NCBI RefSeq assembly: GCF_022878925.1
Contig: NZ_CP084626.1
Location: 1,860,001 to 1,924,000 of the forward strand
Reading direction: 5' to 3'
Origin: Caballeronia sp. TF1N1
GTDB taxonomy: Bacteria > Pseudomonadota > Gammaproteobacteria > Burkholderiales > Burkholderiaceae
Length of the DNA: 64,000 nucleotides
Shown here one piece after another: positions 9,889 through 19,282 of this stretch. Under the pieces are notes generated by a model. It was not told where the DNA came from and did not search any database. It saw only the letters and a program-made list of their open reading frames with translations. A program made the position numbers and the translations under genes. Each line of letters opens with the position of its first letter. Position 1 is the stretch's first letter.

Positions 9889-11187
9889 ATGAAAAAAGGC
9901 TTCTACACAATCATTGCCGCGCAGTTCGTCTCGTCGCTGGCGGACAACGCGCTTTTGATCGCCGCGATCGCCATGCTTGCCGTCGTGCAATCGGCGCCGT
10001 GGGTCACGCCGCTGCTTCAGATCCTCTTCACGGTGTCGTACGTGGTGCTCGCGCCTTTCGTCGGTGCATTCGCCGATGCCCTGCAAAAGCGCCACGTGAT
10101 GTTCATCTCCAATGCGCTCAAAGCCGCGGGCTGCGCGCTGATGATCGCAGGCGTGCATCCGATGATTGCATACGGCGTGGTCGGCCTCGGCGCGGCCGCG
10201 TATTCGCCCGCGAAGTACGGCATCCTGACCGAACTGCTGCCGCCGCAAAAGCTCATCGCGGCGAACGCGTGGCTCGAATCGGCGACGGTCGGATCGACCA
10301 TCCTCGGCACGGTGATCGGCGGCGCGCTCGTGAGCCAAGTCGTGGCGCGCTGGGTCGAGAACGCGCACGTGCCGTTGATGCACACCGCCGCGCACGCCGC
10401 GATGTTCACGGTCATGCTGATCTACGCGTCGGCGGCTGCGATCAACGCGTTCATTCCCGATACCGGCGCGCGCTACACGAATCTGCTGAACCAGCCGACG
10501 CGCCTCGTCGGCGACTTCTCGCACAGTTTCAAGGTGCTCTGGACCGACAAGCTCGCGCAGATCGCGCTCTGGGTCACGACGCTCCTGTGGGGCGCGGCCG
10601 TTACGCTGCAACTGCTCGTGCTCAAGTGGGCCGACGCCAATCTCGGCCTTTCGCTCTCGAAAGCGGCCGTGTTGCAGGGCGTGACGGGCGTGGGCATTGC
10701 GCTGGGCGCGGCGGCGGCATCGGCATGGATCGTCTTGCGGCAGTCGCTCAAGGTTCTGCCGGTGGGCGTGCTGATCGGCGCGGTATCGGTGGCCATGGCC
10801 TTCTACAACAAGGACATGTTCCCAGCCAACGCAGGCGTGCATATCGGGCCGCTCTTCGCGCCCGCTTATATTCTGATGGCGTATCCGCTGATGATCGCTC
10901 TCGGCGGCCTCGCGGGCTTTTTCATCGTGCCGATGAACGCGATTCTTCAGCACCGGGGCGCCACGCTTTTGTCCGCGGGCGCGTCCATCGCCGTGCAGAA
11001 CTTCAATCAGAACATCGCCGTGCTAGCCATGCTCGGCTCCTACGCGCTGCTCCTCACGATCAAGGTTCCGGTGCAATGGATCATCGTGATATTCGGCGTG
11101 TTCGTCGGCGTGATGATGGCGCTCGCCATGCGCCGCCATTCGCAAAACGAACGTGATGTGGATCTCGGCGCGCTCGTCGAGGAATGA
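9889..11187 (+). CDS. lplT: Lysophospholipid transporter LplT
   Basis: Major facilitator superfamily protein of 432 residues with about 12 membrane segments, predicted to flip lysophospholipids across the inner membrane for reacylation. The start MKKGFYTIIAAQFVSSLADNAL and the block AAAYSPAKYGILTELLPPQKLIAANAWLES are typical of LplT. In enterobacteria LplT is fused or adjacent to the acyltransferase Aas; none is encoded next to it here. The start was chosen at 9889 because upstream codons encode no membrane helix and do not look like protein. No clear Shine-Dalgarno is visible. Confidence 0.93.
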   Translation: MKKGFYTIIAAQFVSSLADNALLIAAIAMLAVVQSAPWVTPLLQILFTVSYVVLAPFVGAFADALQKRHVMFISNALKAAGCALMIAGVHPMIAYGVVGLGAAAYSPAKYGILTELLPPQKLIAANAWLESATVGSTILGTVIGGALVSQVVARWVENAHVPLMHTAAHAAMFTVMLIYASAAAINAFIPDTGARYTNLLNQPTRLVGDFSHSFKVLWTDKLAQIALWVTTLLWGAAVTLQLLVLKWADANLGLSLSKAAVLQGVTGVGIALGAAAASAWIVLRQSLKVLPVGVLIGAVSVAMAFYNKDMFPANAGVHIGPLFAPAYILMAYPLMIALGGLAGFFIVPMNAILQHRGATLLSAGASIAVQNFNQNIAVLAMLGSYALLLTIKVPVQWIIVIFGVFVGVMMALAMRRHSQNERDVDLGALVEE

Positions 11188-11364
11188 AGCTTGCTACCGA
11201 GTGTATCCTGGGTTCGTACCAGGCCGCAAAGCCCAGTGGCCTGTGCAATCGGTCGCGGGCAACCGCGAAAGACCTGGTAGACAGTGCACCAGACGCGGCA
11301 CGCTGCAATGCATGCGGGTTCGCGTCGTGCGACTCTTTTCGGCACGTCAATAAGGAGCAAGGAA

Positions 11365-11733
11365 ATGGGATTGTTCACACGTTCGACGCTCGACAGCAAA
11401 ATCAATGGCGCAGCCAATGTGGGCCAGCGCGCCGTGCGCGGTGCGAGCGATGCAGTCGATTCGGCCAGCAGCCAGTTGCGCAGTTTGCTCGATGACCTCG
11501 AAAGCTCGATCCAGAGCGGCAAGGATATCGACGGCGACAAGTTGCGCCGTGACTTGCAATCGAAGCTCAAGACCGCTCGTTCGCAAATCGACGGCGCGAG
11601 TACGGCACTGACAGGCAAGCTCGGCGATGCCGCAGGCTACGCCGACGAATTCGTGCACGACAAGCCGTGGCATACGCTGGGCGCGGTGGCAGGTCTCGCG
11701 CTGCTGGTCGGATTTCTGGCCGGACGCGCATAA
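11365..11733 (+). CDS. DUF883 (ElaB/YqjD-like) membrane-anchored protein
   Basis: Small protein of 122 residues resembling YqjD/ElaB, inner-membrane proteins that bind ribosomes in stationary phase in E. coli. The N-terminal part is a long amphipathic helical region rich in Ser, Ala, Lys and Asp; the C-terminus WHTLGAVAGLALLVGFLAGRA is a single membrane helix with the usual DUF883 pattern. AAGGAG precedes the ATG at a suitable distance. A strong terminator follows, so the gene is probably a single transcription unit. The role here is inferred from the family only. Confidence 0.88.
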   Translation: MGLFTRSTLDSKINGAANVGQRAVRGASDAVDSASSQLRSLLDDLESSIQSGKDIDGDKLRRDLQSKLKTARSQIDGASTALTGKLGDAAGYADEFVHDKPWHTLGAVAGLALLVGFLAGRA

Positions 11734-11766
11734 GGATCAGCGCTTTTAGCGTTGCGTGGTTCTGAC

Positions 11767-11800
11767 GAAGGCGCCGGCGAGTCCGGCGCCTTCGTTCTTT
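11767..11800 (+). terminator. Intrinsic terminator after the DUF883 gene
   Basis: An 11-bp perfect stem, GAAGGCGCCGG / CCGGCGCCTTC, with a 5-base loop CGAGT, is followed by GTTCTTT. Confidence 0.85.
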
Positions 11801-11946
11801 CATCGGCTGCTGGAGCACGTAATCGACCCTAGCCCGTTCGGCCGACTCCTCTCGCACGTTCTCGACAGGTTAAACTCATGCCCTATCAGTTGGCGCGCGG
11901 CTGAACGCACGCTGCGCCCGGCGTCTTCGCACTTACCGCACGCAAG

Positions 11947-14649
11947 ATGGGCAATCAAACGGCAACTCCCGAACCTTCTTCCAATGCAGCGGCCGCGCTT
12001 CCGGCGGATATCGCGCAGCACACTCCCATGATGCAGCAGTACTTGCGCATCAAGTCGGAGCACCCCGGCACGCTCGTCTTTTATCGTATGGGCGACTTCT
12101 ACGAGCTCTTTTTCGACGATGCCGAAAAAGCCGCGCGCCTGCTCGACCTCACGCTCACGCAACGCGGCACGTCGAACGGCAATCCAATCCGCATGGCGGG
12201 CGTGCCGCATCACGCATGCGAGCAATATCTCGCCAAGTTGGTGAAGCTCGGCGAATCGGTGGCGATCTGCGAGCAGATCGGCGACCCGGCGACGTCGAAA
12301 GGACCGGTCGAACGCAAGGTCATGCGCGTGGTCACGCCCGGCACGCTGACCGACGCGGCGCTCCTCGCCGATAAAAGCGACGTCTATCTGCTTGCGCTCT
12401 GCCCCATGCATAACCGGCGCGGCGTGGTGGCGAGCGTCGGCCTCGCGTGGCTCAATCTCGCGAGCGGCGCGCTGCGGCTCGCGGAAGTCGCGCCCGAGCA
12501 AGTGAGCACGGCGCTCGAACGCATCCGTCCGGCGGAAACGCTTATCGCGGATACCGTCACCGACATGCGCGCTTCCTTCGGCGTGACGAATCTCACGGCG
12601 ACCACGCGCGTGCCCGCATGGCATTTCGACGTTAGCTCCGGCACCAAGCGTCTCGGCGAACAACTGGATGTAGCGAGCCTCGACGGCTTCGGCGCGCAGA
12701 CCCTCACCTGCGCGTGCGGCGCGGCGGGTGCGCTGCTCATCTACGCGGCCGCCACGCAAGGCCAGCAGTTGCGCCACGTGCGCAGCCTGAAGGTGGAAGA
12801 CGAGTCGGAGTACATCGGGCTCGATCCTTCCACGCGCCGCAATCTCGAACTCACCGAGACGTTGCGCGGCACGGAATCGCCCACACTGTTCTCGCTTCTC
12901 GATACCTGCTGCACGACCATGGGCAGCCGTCTGTTGCGTCATTGGCTGCATCATCCGCCGCGCGATACGTCGATTGCGCAGGCGCGTCAGCATGCCATCG
13001 GCGCATTGCTCGATGCGCCCGCCGCGAGCGGTCTCGACGCGTTGCGAAGCGCGTTGCGCAAGATCTCGGACATCGAACGCATCACGGGGCGTCTTGCGCT
13101 GTTGTCGGCGCGTCCGCGCGATCTGTCGAGCCTGCGCGATACCTTCGCCGCCCTGCCCGATCTGCGCGCCTTGGTGGCAGCCGTGCCCGCGCAGACGACG
13201 GCGCTCGTGCGCATTGGCGAAGCGCTCGAACCGCCGCGCGAGTGTCTCGATTTGCTCACGGCCGCCATCGCGCCCGAGCCTGCCGCGCTGATCCGGGACG
13301 GCGGCGTAATCGCGCGCGGCTACGACACGGAGCTCGACGAGTTGCGCGACATTTCGGAGAACTGCGATCAATTCCTGATCGATCTCGAAACCCGCGAACG
13401 CGCGCGTACGGGCATCACCAATTTGCGCGTCGAGTTCAACAAGGTGCATGGCTTCTATATTGAAGTCACGCGCGGACAAACTGACAAGGTGCCCGACGAC
13501 TACCGGCGCCGGCAGACGCTCAAGAACGCCGAGCGCTACATCACGCCCGAACTCAAGACTTTCGAGGACAAAGCGCTTTCGGCGCAAGAGCGGGCGCTCG
13601 CGCGCGAACGCTTGCTTTACGACGCGCTCTTGCAATATATGCTGCCATTCATTGCAGATTGTCAGCGCGTCGCGGCAGCGCTCGCCGAACTGGATCTGCT
13701 CGGCGCTTTCGCCGAACGCGCGCATGCGCTCGACTGGGTCGCGCCCGAGTTCGCCGCGGGTGCGGGCATCGATATCGAACAAGGGCGGCATCCCGTGGTC
13801 GAGGCGCAGGTCGAGCAATTCATCGCCAACGACTGTTGCCTGTCGCAAGAGCGCAAGCTCTTGCTCATTACCGGTCCGAACATGGGCGGCAAGTCCACCT
13901 TCATGCGGCAAACGGCGTTGATCGCGCTCATGGCTCACGTCGGCAGCTACGTGCCGGCGAAGCGCGCACGCTTCGGCGCGCTGGACCGCATCTTTACGCG
14001 AATCGGTGCTGCGGACGATCTCGCGGGCGGGCGCTCGACGTTCATGGTGGAGATGACCGAAGCGGCCGCCATTCTCAACGACGCGAGCGCATCCAGCCTC
14101 GTGCTGATGGATGAAATCGGGCGCGGCACGTCCACGTTCGATGGCCTCGCGCTGGCATGGGCCATCGCGCGCCATCTGCTGACGCATAACGGCTGCTACA
14201 CGCTCTTCGCCACGCACTACTTCGAGCTCACGCAACTGCCCACGGAGTTCACGCAGGCGGCCAACGTGCATCTTTCGGCCGTCGAGCACGATCATGGCAT
14301 CGTGTTCCTGCATTCGGTCAATGAAGGTCCGGCCAATCAGAGTTATGGTCTGCAAGTCGCGCAACTGGCTGGCGTGCCGTCCGCGGTGATCCGCGCGGCG
14401 CGCAAGCATCTCGCGCATCTGGAGCAGCAGTCCATCGGCCAGCCGACGCCGCAATACGATCTCTTCGCGAGCCCGGCTTACCAGTATGAAGACGAGCCGG
14501 AAGCATCGCCGGTTCAAGCGCCGACCGAGCATCCCGCACTCGACAAGCTGCGTTCACTCGATCCGAACGAGTTGCGTCCGCGCGATGCGCTCGAACTGCT
14601 GTTCGAATTGCACGACATGGCGAAGTCCGCGGCGGATGACGCGCGTTGA
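11947..14649 (+). CDS. mutS: DNA mismatch repair protein MutS
   Basis: Recognises mismatches and starts repair with MutL. The 900 residues include the N-terminal mismatch-binding domain with the Phe-x-Glu motif ([12 protein letters not shown] near 50), connector, lever and clamp domains, and a C-terminal ABC-type ATPase: Walker [14 protein letters not shown], Walker [17 protein letters not shown] and the ATHYFELT switch. The C-terminal [20 protein letters not shown] is the tetramerisation segment. The start at 11947 gives a 27-residue tail before the conserved [11 protein letters not shown]. It is isolated from mutL and overlaps the next gene by 14 bases. Confidence 0.97.
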   Translation: MGNQTATPEPSSNAAAALPADIAQHTPMMQQYLRIKSEHPGTLVFYRMGDFYELFFDDAEKAARLLDLTLTQRGTSNGNPIRMAGVPHHACEQYLAKLVKLGESVAICEQIGDPATSKGPVERKVMRVVTPGTLTDAALLADKSDVYLLALCPMHNRRGVVASVGLAWLNLASGALRLAEVAPEQVSTALERIRPAETLIADTVTDMRASFGVTNLTATTRVPAWHFDVSSGTKRLGEQLDVASLDGFGAQTLTCACGAAGALLIYAAATQGQQLRHVRSLKVEDESEYIGLDPSTRRNLELTETLRGTESPTLFSLLDTCCTTMGSRLLRHWLHHPPRDTSIAQARQHAIGALLDAPAASGLDALRSALRKISDIERITGRLALLSARPRDLSSLRDTFAALPDLRALVAAVPAQTTALVRIGEALEPPRECLDLLTAAIAPEPAALIRDGGVIARGYDTELDELRDISENCDQFLIDLETRERARTGITNLRVEFNKVHGFYIEVTRGQTDKVPDDYRRRQTLKNAERYITPELKTFEDKALSAQERALARERLLYDALLQYMLPFIADCQRVAAALAELDLLGAFAERAHALDWVAPEFAAGAGIDIEQGRHPVVEAQVEQFIANDCCLSQERKLLLITGPNMGGKSTFMRQTALIALMAHVGSYVPAKRARFGALDRIFTRIGAADDLAGGRSTFMVEMTEAAAILNDASASSLVLMDEIGRGTSTFDGLALAWAIARHLLTHNGCYTLFATHYFELTQLPTEFTQAANVHLSAVEHDHGIVFLHSVNEGPANQSYGLQVAQLAGVPSAVIRAARKHLAHLEQQSIGQPTPQYDLFASPAYQYEDEPEASPVQAPTEHPALDKLRSLDPNELRPRDALELLFELHDMAKSAADDAR

Positions 14650-15970
14650 GCGCCTCTCGGCGGGCGGTCTGATGCGCGCGTTCTGCGCGGCGGCACTGCT
14701 TGGTGCCGCGCTCACGCACGCCCACGCTCAAGGCGAAGACAACGGGCCGCTGACCTTCGCCGTCATTGCCGATTCTCTTTCGCGTCCCGCCGACGAAGCG
14801 CCCGTGCGGCAAATGCTCGATGCCATCGGCCGCGATCGGAATCTGGCGTTCATCGTCTATGACGGAAATCTGAAGGGACCGGCCGAAGCATGCCGCGACA
14901 GCGTGTATCAGTCGCGTCACGATCTTCTCGATGCATCGCGCACGCCGCTCATCATGCTGCTCGGCGAACACGACTGGGCCGATTGCGGCTCGGCGCGCTC
15001 AGGCGCATACGATCCGGTCGAACGGCTCGATTTCGTGCGTCAGCAATTTTTTGGCGATGCAGGCTCACTCGGACAGAACCCGCTCACGCTCGCACGCGAA
15101 AGCGATGTCGCGCGCTTTCGCTCATTCCGCGAGATCGTGCGTTGGCAAGCGAATGGCGTCGCGTTCATCGGACTCAATGCGCCGAGCCCGAACAATCACT
15201 ACCTGACGGCCGGCGGGCGCAACGGCGAGTTCGAGGATCGCGCGGTGGCGACCACGTTCTGGCTCGAACATGCGGCGGAATCGGCGCGACGTTCGGGCAT
15301 GCGCGCGCTCGTCGTGCTCATGCAGGGCGATCCGGATTTCGCACGCTATGAAAAGCGCGATCGTTTTGCATGGCTGCGCTTTTCGCGCACGAACCCGGTA
15401 CGCGACGGCTTTCTCGAACTGAAGCGCAGCCTCGTGAAAGCGGCGGAGACGTTTCGCGGACCGGTGATCGTCATTCATGGCGGCGACGCCAGCGAGCCGA
15501 ACGGCTTTCATATCGATCAGCCCTTGCACAACGACAAGGGATTGGTGGTGATGAATCTCACGCGGGTTGCGATCGCGTTGAAGAAACCGCAGACGCAGTG
15601 GCTCGAAGTTCAGAGCGATGCTTCTTGGCATCCGCCATTCCGGCTGCGCGTGCGCAACGTGAGCGATGTCCGCAAGCGCGACAGCAGCGATCAGCAAAAC
15701 GAAGCACCTGCGCAATCGAGCGGTTCGTCTGCACCACTGGGTGCGTCTTCTTATGCGGCGCCCATCGTGCCGCCAACCACGCCGCCCGCCTTGCCGCGCG
15801 ATGACCTCCCCGCTCCGTTGCCCGCGCCACCTTCCTTACCGCAGCCGCCTGCATCGGACATGCCACCGGTCTTCACGCCGCAATCCATGCCGCCATTGTT
15901 TCCATTGCCGGCATCGGGCGTACAGAACGGTGCAGCGCCTCAAGGCTCGAACGAAAGCAATCGATATTAA
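14636..15970 (+). CDS. Exported metallophosphoesterase-like protein with Pro-rich tail
   Basis: I recognise a calcineurin-like phosphoesterase relative but no named family. The 444 residues begin with a signal peptide ([19 protein letters not shown] preceded by 12 residues if the first ATG is used). The core has [31 protein letters not shown] and VIVIHGGD in the order of phosphoesterase motifs, but the usual D-x-H and GNHD motifs are degenerate, so activity is doubtful. About 80 residues at the C-terminus are Pro/Ser/Ala-rich and probably unfolded. It overlaps the end of mutS, suggesting coupled translation; ATG at 14672 is the alternative start. Confidence 0.75.
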   Translation: MTRVERLSAGGLMRAFCAAALLGAALTHAHAQGEDNGPLTFAVIADSLSRPADEAPVRQMLDAIGRDRNLAFIVYDGNLKGPAEACRDSVYQSRHDLLDASRTPLIMLLGEHDWADCGSARSGAYDPVERLDFVRQQFFGDAGSLGQNPLTLARESDVARFRSFREIVRWQANGVAFIGLNAPSPNNHYLTAGGRNGEFEDRAVATTFWLEHAAESARRSGMRALVVLMQGDPDFARYEKRDRFAWLRFSRTNPVRDGFLELKRSLVKAAETFRGPVIVIHGGDASEPNGFHIDQPLHNDKGLVVMNLTRVAIALKKPQTQWLEVQSDASWHPPFRLRVRNVSDVRKRDSSDQQNEAPAQSSGSSAPLGASSYAAPIVPPTTPPALPRDDLPAPLPAPPSLPQPPASDMPPVFTPQSMPPLFPLPASGVQNGAAPQGSNESNRY

Positions 15971-15996
15971 AAAAGCGCAGCAAGCGCTGCGCTTTT
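15971..15996. terminator. Bidirectional terminator between the phosphoesterase gene and slyD
   Basis: AAAAGCGCAGC / GCTGCGCTTTT form an 11-bp stem with loop AAGC, placed between two convergent genes. A/T runs on both sides suit termination from either strand. Confidence 0.8.
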
Positions 15997-16018
15997 CGGA
16001 CTGCATCAAACAAGATGA

Positions 16019-16564
16019 TCAGTGCAGCGTGGGGCCCGCGTCTTTCGGCGGCTCTTCGTCATCATCTTCGTCGTCGGCCACTTGAAGGCCGTCCGCGCCA
16101 TGCGCGTGCTGATGCACGATTTCGTCTTCCGTGGCCGTGCGCACTTCCTGCACCGACAATGCGAAGCGCAGCGCCATGCCTGCGAGCGGATGATTGCCGT
16201 CGAGCACGACCTTGTCTTCGGCAACGTCGGTCACCGTATAAATGAGCGAGTCGAGTTCGTCGTCGGCGTCTTCGGGCGTGCCTTCGAACTGCATGCCCAC
16301 TTCGAGCGGTTCGGGGAAACGGCTGCGTTCCTCGATCTTCACGAGTTCAGGGTCGTACTCGCCGAATGCATCTTGCGGCTCCAGTTGAATGGACGTTTCA
16401 TAGCCGGGTTCGCGACCATCGAGCGCTTCCTCGATCTTGGGGAACGTGCCATCATAGCCGCCGTGCAGATAGACCATCGGCTCGTCGCTTTCCTCGATCA
16501 GATTGCCTTGTGCATCCGATAGCTTGTAAGCGACCAGAACGACAGTGTCTTTCGCAATTTTCAT
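16019..16564 (-). CDS. slyD: FKBP-type peptidyl-prolyl isomerase SlyD
   Basis: Folding helper with an FKBP domain, an inserted chaperone (IF) domain and a metal-rich tail. The start MKIAKDTVVLVAYKLSDAQG is preceded by a textbook GGAGGA. Core motifs are YLHGGYDGTFPKIEEALDG and DAFGEYDPELV, then the IF domain and GNHPLAGMALRFALSVQEV. The tail has HQHAHGADG and then acidic residues, a shorter histidine-rich end than in E. coli, so metal binding for hydrogenase maturation may be weak. Length is 181 residues. It is divergent from roxA with only 33 bases between starts. Confidence 0.95.
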   Translation of the reverse strand: MKIAKDTVVLVAYKLSDAQGNLIEESDEPMVYLHGGYDGTFPKIEEALDGREPGYETSIQLEPQDAFGEYDPELVKIEERSRFPEPLEVGMQFEGTPEDADDELDSLIYTVTDVAEDKVVLDGNHPLAGMALRFALSVQEVRTATEDEIVHQHAHGADGLQVADDEDDDEEPPKDAGPTLH

Positions 16565-16589
16565 TGGATCCTCCAAGATACAAGCCTCG

Positions 16590-16595
16590 ATTATA
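16590..16595 (-). promoter_or_regulatory. Probable -10 box of slyD
   Basis: A perfect TATAAT on the minus strand lies 26 bases before the slyD start. The -35 position falls inside the 5' end of roxA and is weak. Confidence 0.55.
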
Positions 16596-16597
16596 CG

Positions 16598-17845
16598 ATG
16601 CCCAAGCGGCCACCTGAAGCAACACCCATCCCCGATTCCAGCCTGCGTCCCAACATGCACAAGCCTGGCGCACCGTTACCCGACGAGCCTACGCCTCTGT
16701 TGGGCAACCGCACGCCGCGACAGTTCATGCGGCGTTACTGGCAGAAGAAGCCGCTCCTGATTCGCCAGGCGTTCCCCGGCATGAAGGCGCCGCTGTCGCG
16801 CGACGAACTCTTCGAACTCGCCGATCTCGACGACGTCGAATCGCGCCTCATCACGCATTTTCGCAATACGTGGAACATGGAGCACGGACCGTTCGCATCC
16901 GACGAACTGCCGGCCATCAAGAAGCGCGAATGGACGCTGCTCGTGCAAGGCGTGAACCTGCATGACGATCGCGCCGCCGCGTTGATGAACTGCTTTCGCT
17001 TCATCCCCGATGCGCGTCTGGACGATCTCATGATCTCCTATGCGACGGATGGCGGCGGCGTCGGCCCGCACTTCGACTCTTACGATGTGTTCCTGCTTCA
17101 AGTGCATGGCAAGCGCCGCTGGCGCTTCGGCGCACAGCGCGATCTCTCGCTAAAACCCGACATGCCGTTGAAAGTTTTACAGCACTTCGAGCCTGAGGAA
17201 GAATGGGTGCTGGAGCCGGGAGACATGCTGTATCTGCCGCCTCATATCGCGCATGACGGGATCGCCGAGGGCGAGTGCATGACTTGCTCTATCGGCTTTC
17301 GCGCGCCTTCCACGCGAGAACTCACGGCGCAGTTCCTCTATCACCTAGCCGAACGCATGGGCGATACACCGGCGAACGCAAAAGCGCAGGCGCGCTATCG
17401 CGATCCGCAACAGGAGCCGGTTACGAAACCCGCGCTTTTGCCGCAGCTTCTGCTCGACCGGGTTGGCTCGATCCTTGCGGATATCAAATGGACCGAAAAG
17501 GATATCGCAGCGTTTTTAGGCAGTTATTTGAGTGAGCCGAAAGCGAATGTCGTTTTTGATCCGCCGGAGCGTGCGCTTAATCAGCAAAAGTTTGTAGAGC
17601 GCGCGAAGAAGGCAGGTTTAACGCTCGACCGTAAGACTATTCTGCTCTATGACAAGACGTCTTATTTTGTTAATGGCGAGGCTGAAGCGTTAACTGCAAG
17701 GGCTAAAAAGTGGCTTCCCGAACTGGCCGATGCACGTTGCCTTGAAGGGAAACGCTTTGTAACACTTACAGATGATTCTTCAATGACATCGCTGCTGCAC
17801 GAATGGTATTGTGCGGGCTGGATTAAGCTGGACTCTTTGATCTGA
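16598..17845 (+). CDS. roxA: Ribosomal protein uL16 arginine hydroxylase (cupin, YcfD family)
   Basis: Fe(II)/2-oxoglutarate oxygenase of the JmjC-like cupin family that hydroxylates an arginine of ribosomal protein uL16. The metal ligands are visible as GPHFDSYDVF (H-x-D) and the later HIAHDG. The flanking RRYWQKKPLLIRQAF, KRRWRFGAQ and LEPGDMLYLPPHIAHDG blocks are family hallmarks, and the C-terminal winged-helix region follows. Length is 415 residues. The start is uncertain between 16598 and MHKPGAP at 16655. The last 350 bases have lower GC and TTA/TTT-rich codons than the rest, unlike its neighbours. Confidence 0.92.
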   Translation: MPKRPPEATPIPDSSLRPNMHKPGAPLPDEPTPLLGNRTPRQFMRRYWQKKPLLIRQAFPGMKAPLSRDELFELADLDDVESRLITHFRNTWNMEHGPFASDELPAIKKREWTLLVQGVNLHDDRAAALMNCFRFIPDARLDDLMISYATDGGGVGPHFDSYDVFLLQVHGKRRWRFGAQRDLSLKPDMPLKVLQHFEPEEEWVLEPGDMLYLPPHIAHDGIAEGECMTCSIGFRAPSTRELTAQFLYHLAERMGDTPANAKAQARYRDPQQEPVTKPALLPQLLLDRVGSILADIKWTEKDIAAFLGSYLSEPKANVVFDPPERALNQQKFVERAKKAGLTLDRKTILLYDKTSYFVNGEAEALTARAKKWLPELADARCLEGKRFVTLTDDSSMTSLLHEWYCAGWIKLDSLI

Positions 17846-17952
17846 ATTGCTTGACAGCCAATGCGCCGCCAAGTATTTGCGGAACTAATTGTTTTGCTGT
17901 CCCGCAATATGAAAATTTGTATGAGAAAGACAACGTATCGGCCCCCGATTTA

Positions 17953-17981
17953 TCGACGGTCGCGTCGAAAGTGCCTATAAT
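17953..17981 (+). promoter_or_regulatory. Candidate promoter of the Ala/Ser-rich lipoprotein gene
   Basis: A consensus TATAAT at 17976-17981 has a 4-of-6 match TCGACG at 17953-17958, 17 bases upstream. The resulting leader would be about 125 bases. A perfect TTGACA also occurs at 17851-17856, but its -10 (TATTTG) is poor. Confidence 0.5.
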
Positions 17982-18114
17982 TTCCGGCCAAGCCGTAGGA
18001 TGTCTCACAACAAAAAAATATTGTGGGGCTCCACAGCGGCCCAGGTCGGTGTTGGAGCACACATTACCGGTACTTTGCGCTGTTGCTTACCTTTAACCAT
18101 AAAAGGACGTGATC

Positions 18115-18369
18115 ATGAAGAAATCCCTCCTCGTAGCATCCCTGTTGGCTGCTGTTGCTCTTGCTGCATGCAACAAGTCTAGCGATTCGGCTGCTCCGAG
18201 CGCTGCAAGCGATACGTCGGCTGCTTCGGCACCGGCGGCTGCTGCTTCGGACGCAAACGCTGCAGCATCGAGCGCTTCGGCCGCTGCAAGCGACGCAGCT
18301 TCGGCTGCTGGCGCAGCATCGGACGCTGCCGCTTCGTCGGCTGCCCCGGCTTCGGGCGCAAGCCAGTAA
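18115..18369 (+). CDS. Small Ala/Ser-rich lipoprotein
   Basis: Predicted lipoprotein of 84 residues: signal peptide MKKSLLVASLLAAVALAAC with a lipobox ending at Cys19, then about 65 residues made almost only of Ala, Ser, Asp and a few Gly and Pro. It has no recognisable domain and may be a flexible or coiled surface or periplasmic spacer. AAAGGA precedes the ATG; a GTG two codons upstream is less likely. A good -10 upstream and a strong terminator downstream suggest a single, well-expressed transcription unit. The function is unknown. Confidence 0.85.
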   Translation: MKKSLLVASLLAAVALAACNKSSDSAAPSAASDTSAASAPAAAASDANAAASSASAAASDAASAAGAASDAAASSAAPASGASQ

Positions 18370-18416
18370 GGTTGAGTCCTTACTTAGTGCGGGCTGCTTC
18401 ATCGCAGCTTGCATGC

Positions 18417-18446
18417 AAAAAAACCGGCTTTTGGGCCGGTTTTTTT
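18417..18446 (+). terminator. Strong intrinsic terminator after the lipoprotein gene
   Basis: A7-CCGGC stem pairs with GCCGG-T7 around loop TTTTGG, a classic hairpin plus T run. The symmetric A run means it can also stop transcription coming from the opposite strand. Confidence 0.93.
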
Positions 18447-18481
18447 GTGTCTGCGTTTTTCTATGCAAGTTGCTTAGATGA

Positions 18482-19255
18482 TCAAAGCGCGAGCCAATCG
18501 AACCCTTCGGTCTGCGTTGCAACGACGACATCCACCGCCGACGCACCCACTACGCCAGCGAGCGCAGCCTGCGCCAGATGCGGCAGATTGTTTTGCTGAC
18601 TGAGATGCGCGGCAACCAGATGACGCAACTTCGAACGGTCGAGCGCCGCGAGAATCGCAGCGGCGGCGTCATTATTCAGGTGTCCGTGCGTTCCGCCGAT
18701 GCGCGCCTTCAACGAAGTCGGATAGCGGCTTCCCGCGAGCATGTCGATATCGTGATTGGACTCGAGCACGAGCGCATCGCACCCGCTCAACACGTTCAGG
18801 ATGTGCGGCGTCGACACACCCACGTCGGTTAGCACGCCGAGACGGCTTGAGCCGTCCGAAAACACGTACTGCAAGGGCTCGCGTGCGTCGTGCGGCACCG
18901 TGTAAGGCAAGAGGCTGATATCGCCGATGGCGACGCTCTCATCGCCCCACAACACGTTGAGCTGTACGTTCGCTTCGTCGGCGCCGCATGCGCGCGCCGT
19001 GCCCCAACTCATATGCAATGGGATGGACCACTTGCGCGCAAGCGTCAGCGCGCTGCCGATATGATCCGTGTGTTCATGCGTGATGACGATGGCATCGAGC
19101 TCGTCCGCGCGGCAGCCGAGCCGCGCGAGCCGGCGCTCGGCTTCCTTCGCGGAGAACCCGCAGTCGAGCAGCACGCGCGTGGTGGTCGTGCCGCTCGTCG
19201 CCTCGACGAGCAATGCATTGCCTTCGCTACCGCTGCCGAGGCTCGCAAATCTCAC
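18482..19255 (-). CDS. MBL-fold metallohydrolase (YycJ/WalJ-like)
   Basis: Metallo-beta-lactamase fold protein of 257 residues. The N-terminus MRFASLGSGSEGNALLVE and the metal motif THEHTDHIGSA match the YycJ/WalJ subgroup, with further ligands in VPHDAREP, LESNHDIDML and AAHLSQQNN. Relatives are thought to be 5'-exonucleases or DNA-processing enzymes, but the substrate is not proven. It is 27 bases downstream of bamC on the same strand, the last gene of a run that includes dapA and trpS. Confidence 0.88.
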   Translation of the reverse strand: MRFASLGSGSEGNALLVEATSGTTTTRVLLDCGFSAKEAERRLARLGCRADELDAIVITHEHTDHIGSALTLARKWSIPLHMSWGTARACGADEANVQLNVLWGDESVAIGDISLLPYTVPHDAREPLQYVFSDGSSRLGVLTDVGVSTPHILNVLSGCDALVLESNHDIDMLAGSRYPTSLKARIGGTHGHLNNDAAAAILAALDRSKLRHLVAAHLSQQNNLPHLAQAALAGVVGASAVDVVVATQTEGFDWLAL

Positions 19256-19282
19256 AATGTGTCCATGTCGATGCGCGAATAT

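Noticed and set aside
11800..14532. Minus-strand open frame of about 910 codons opposite mutS
   Set aside because: It is the antisense shadow of intact mutS, typical of high-GC coding DNA, and its composition (Arg/Ala/His-rich, no domain) is not that of a protein.
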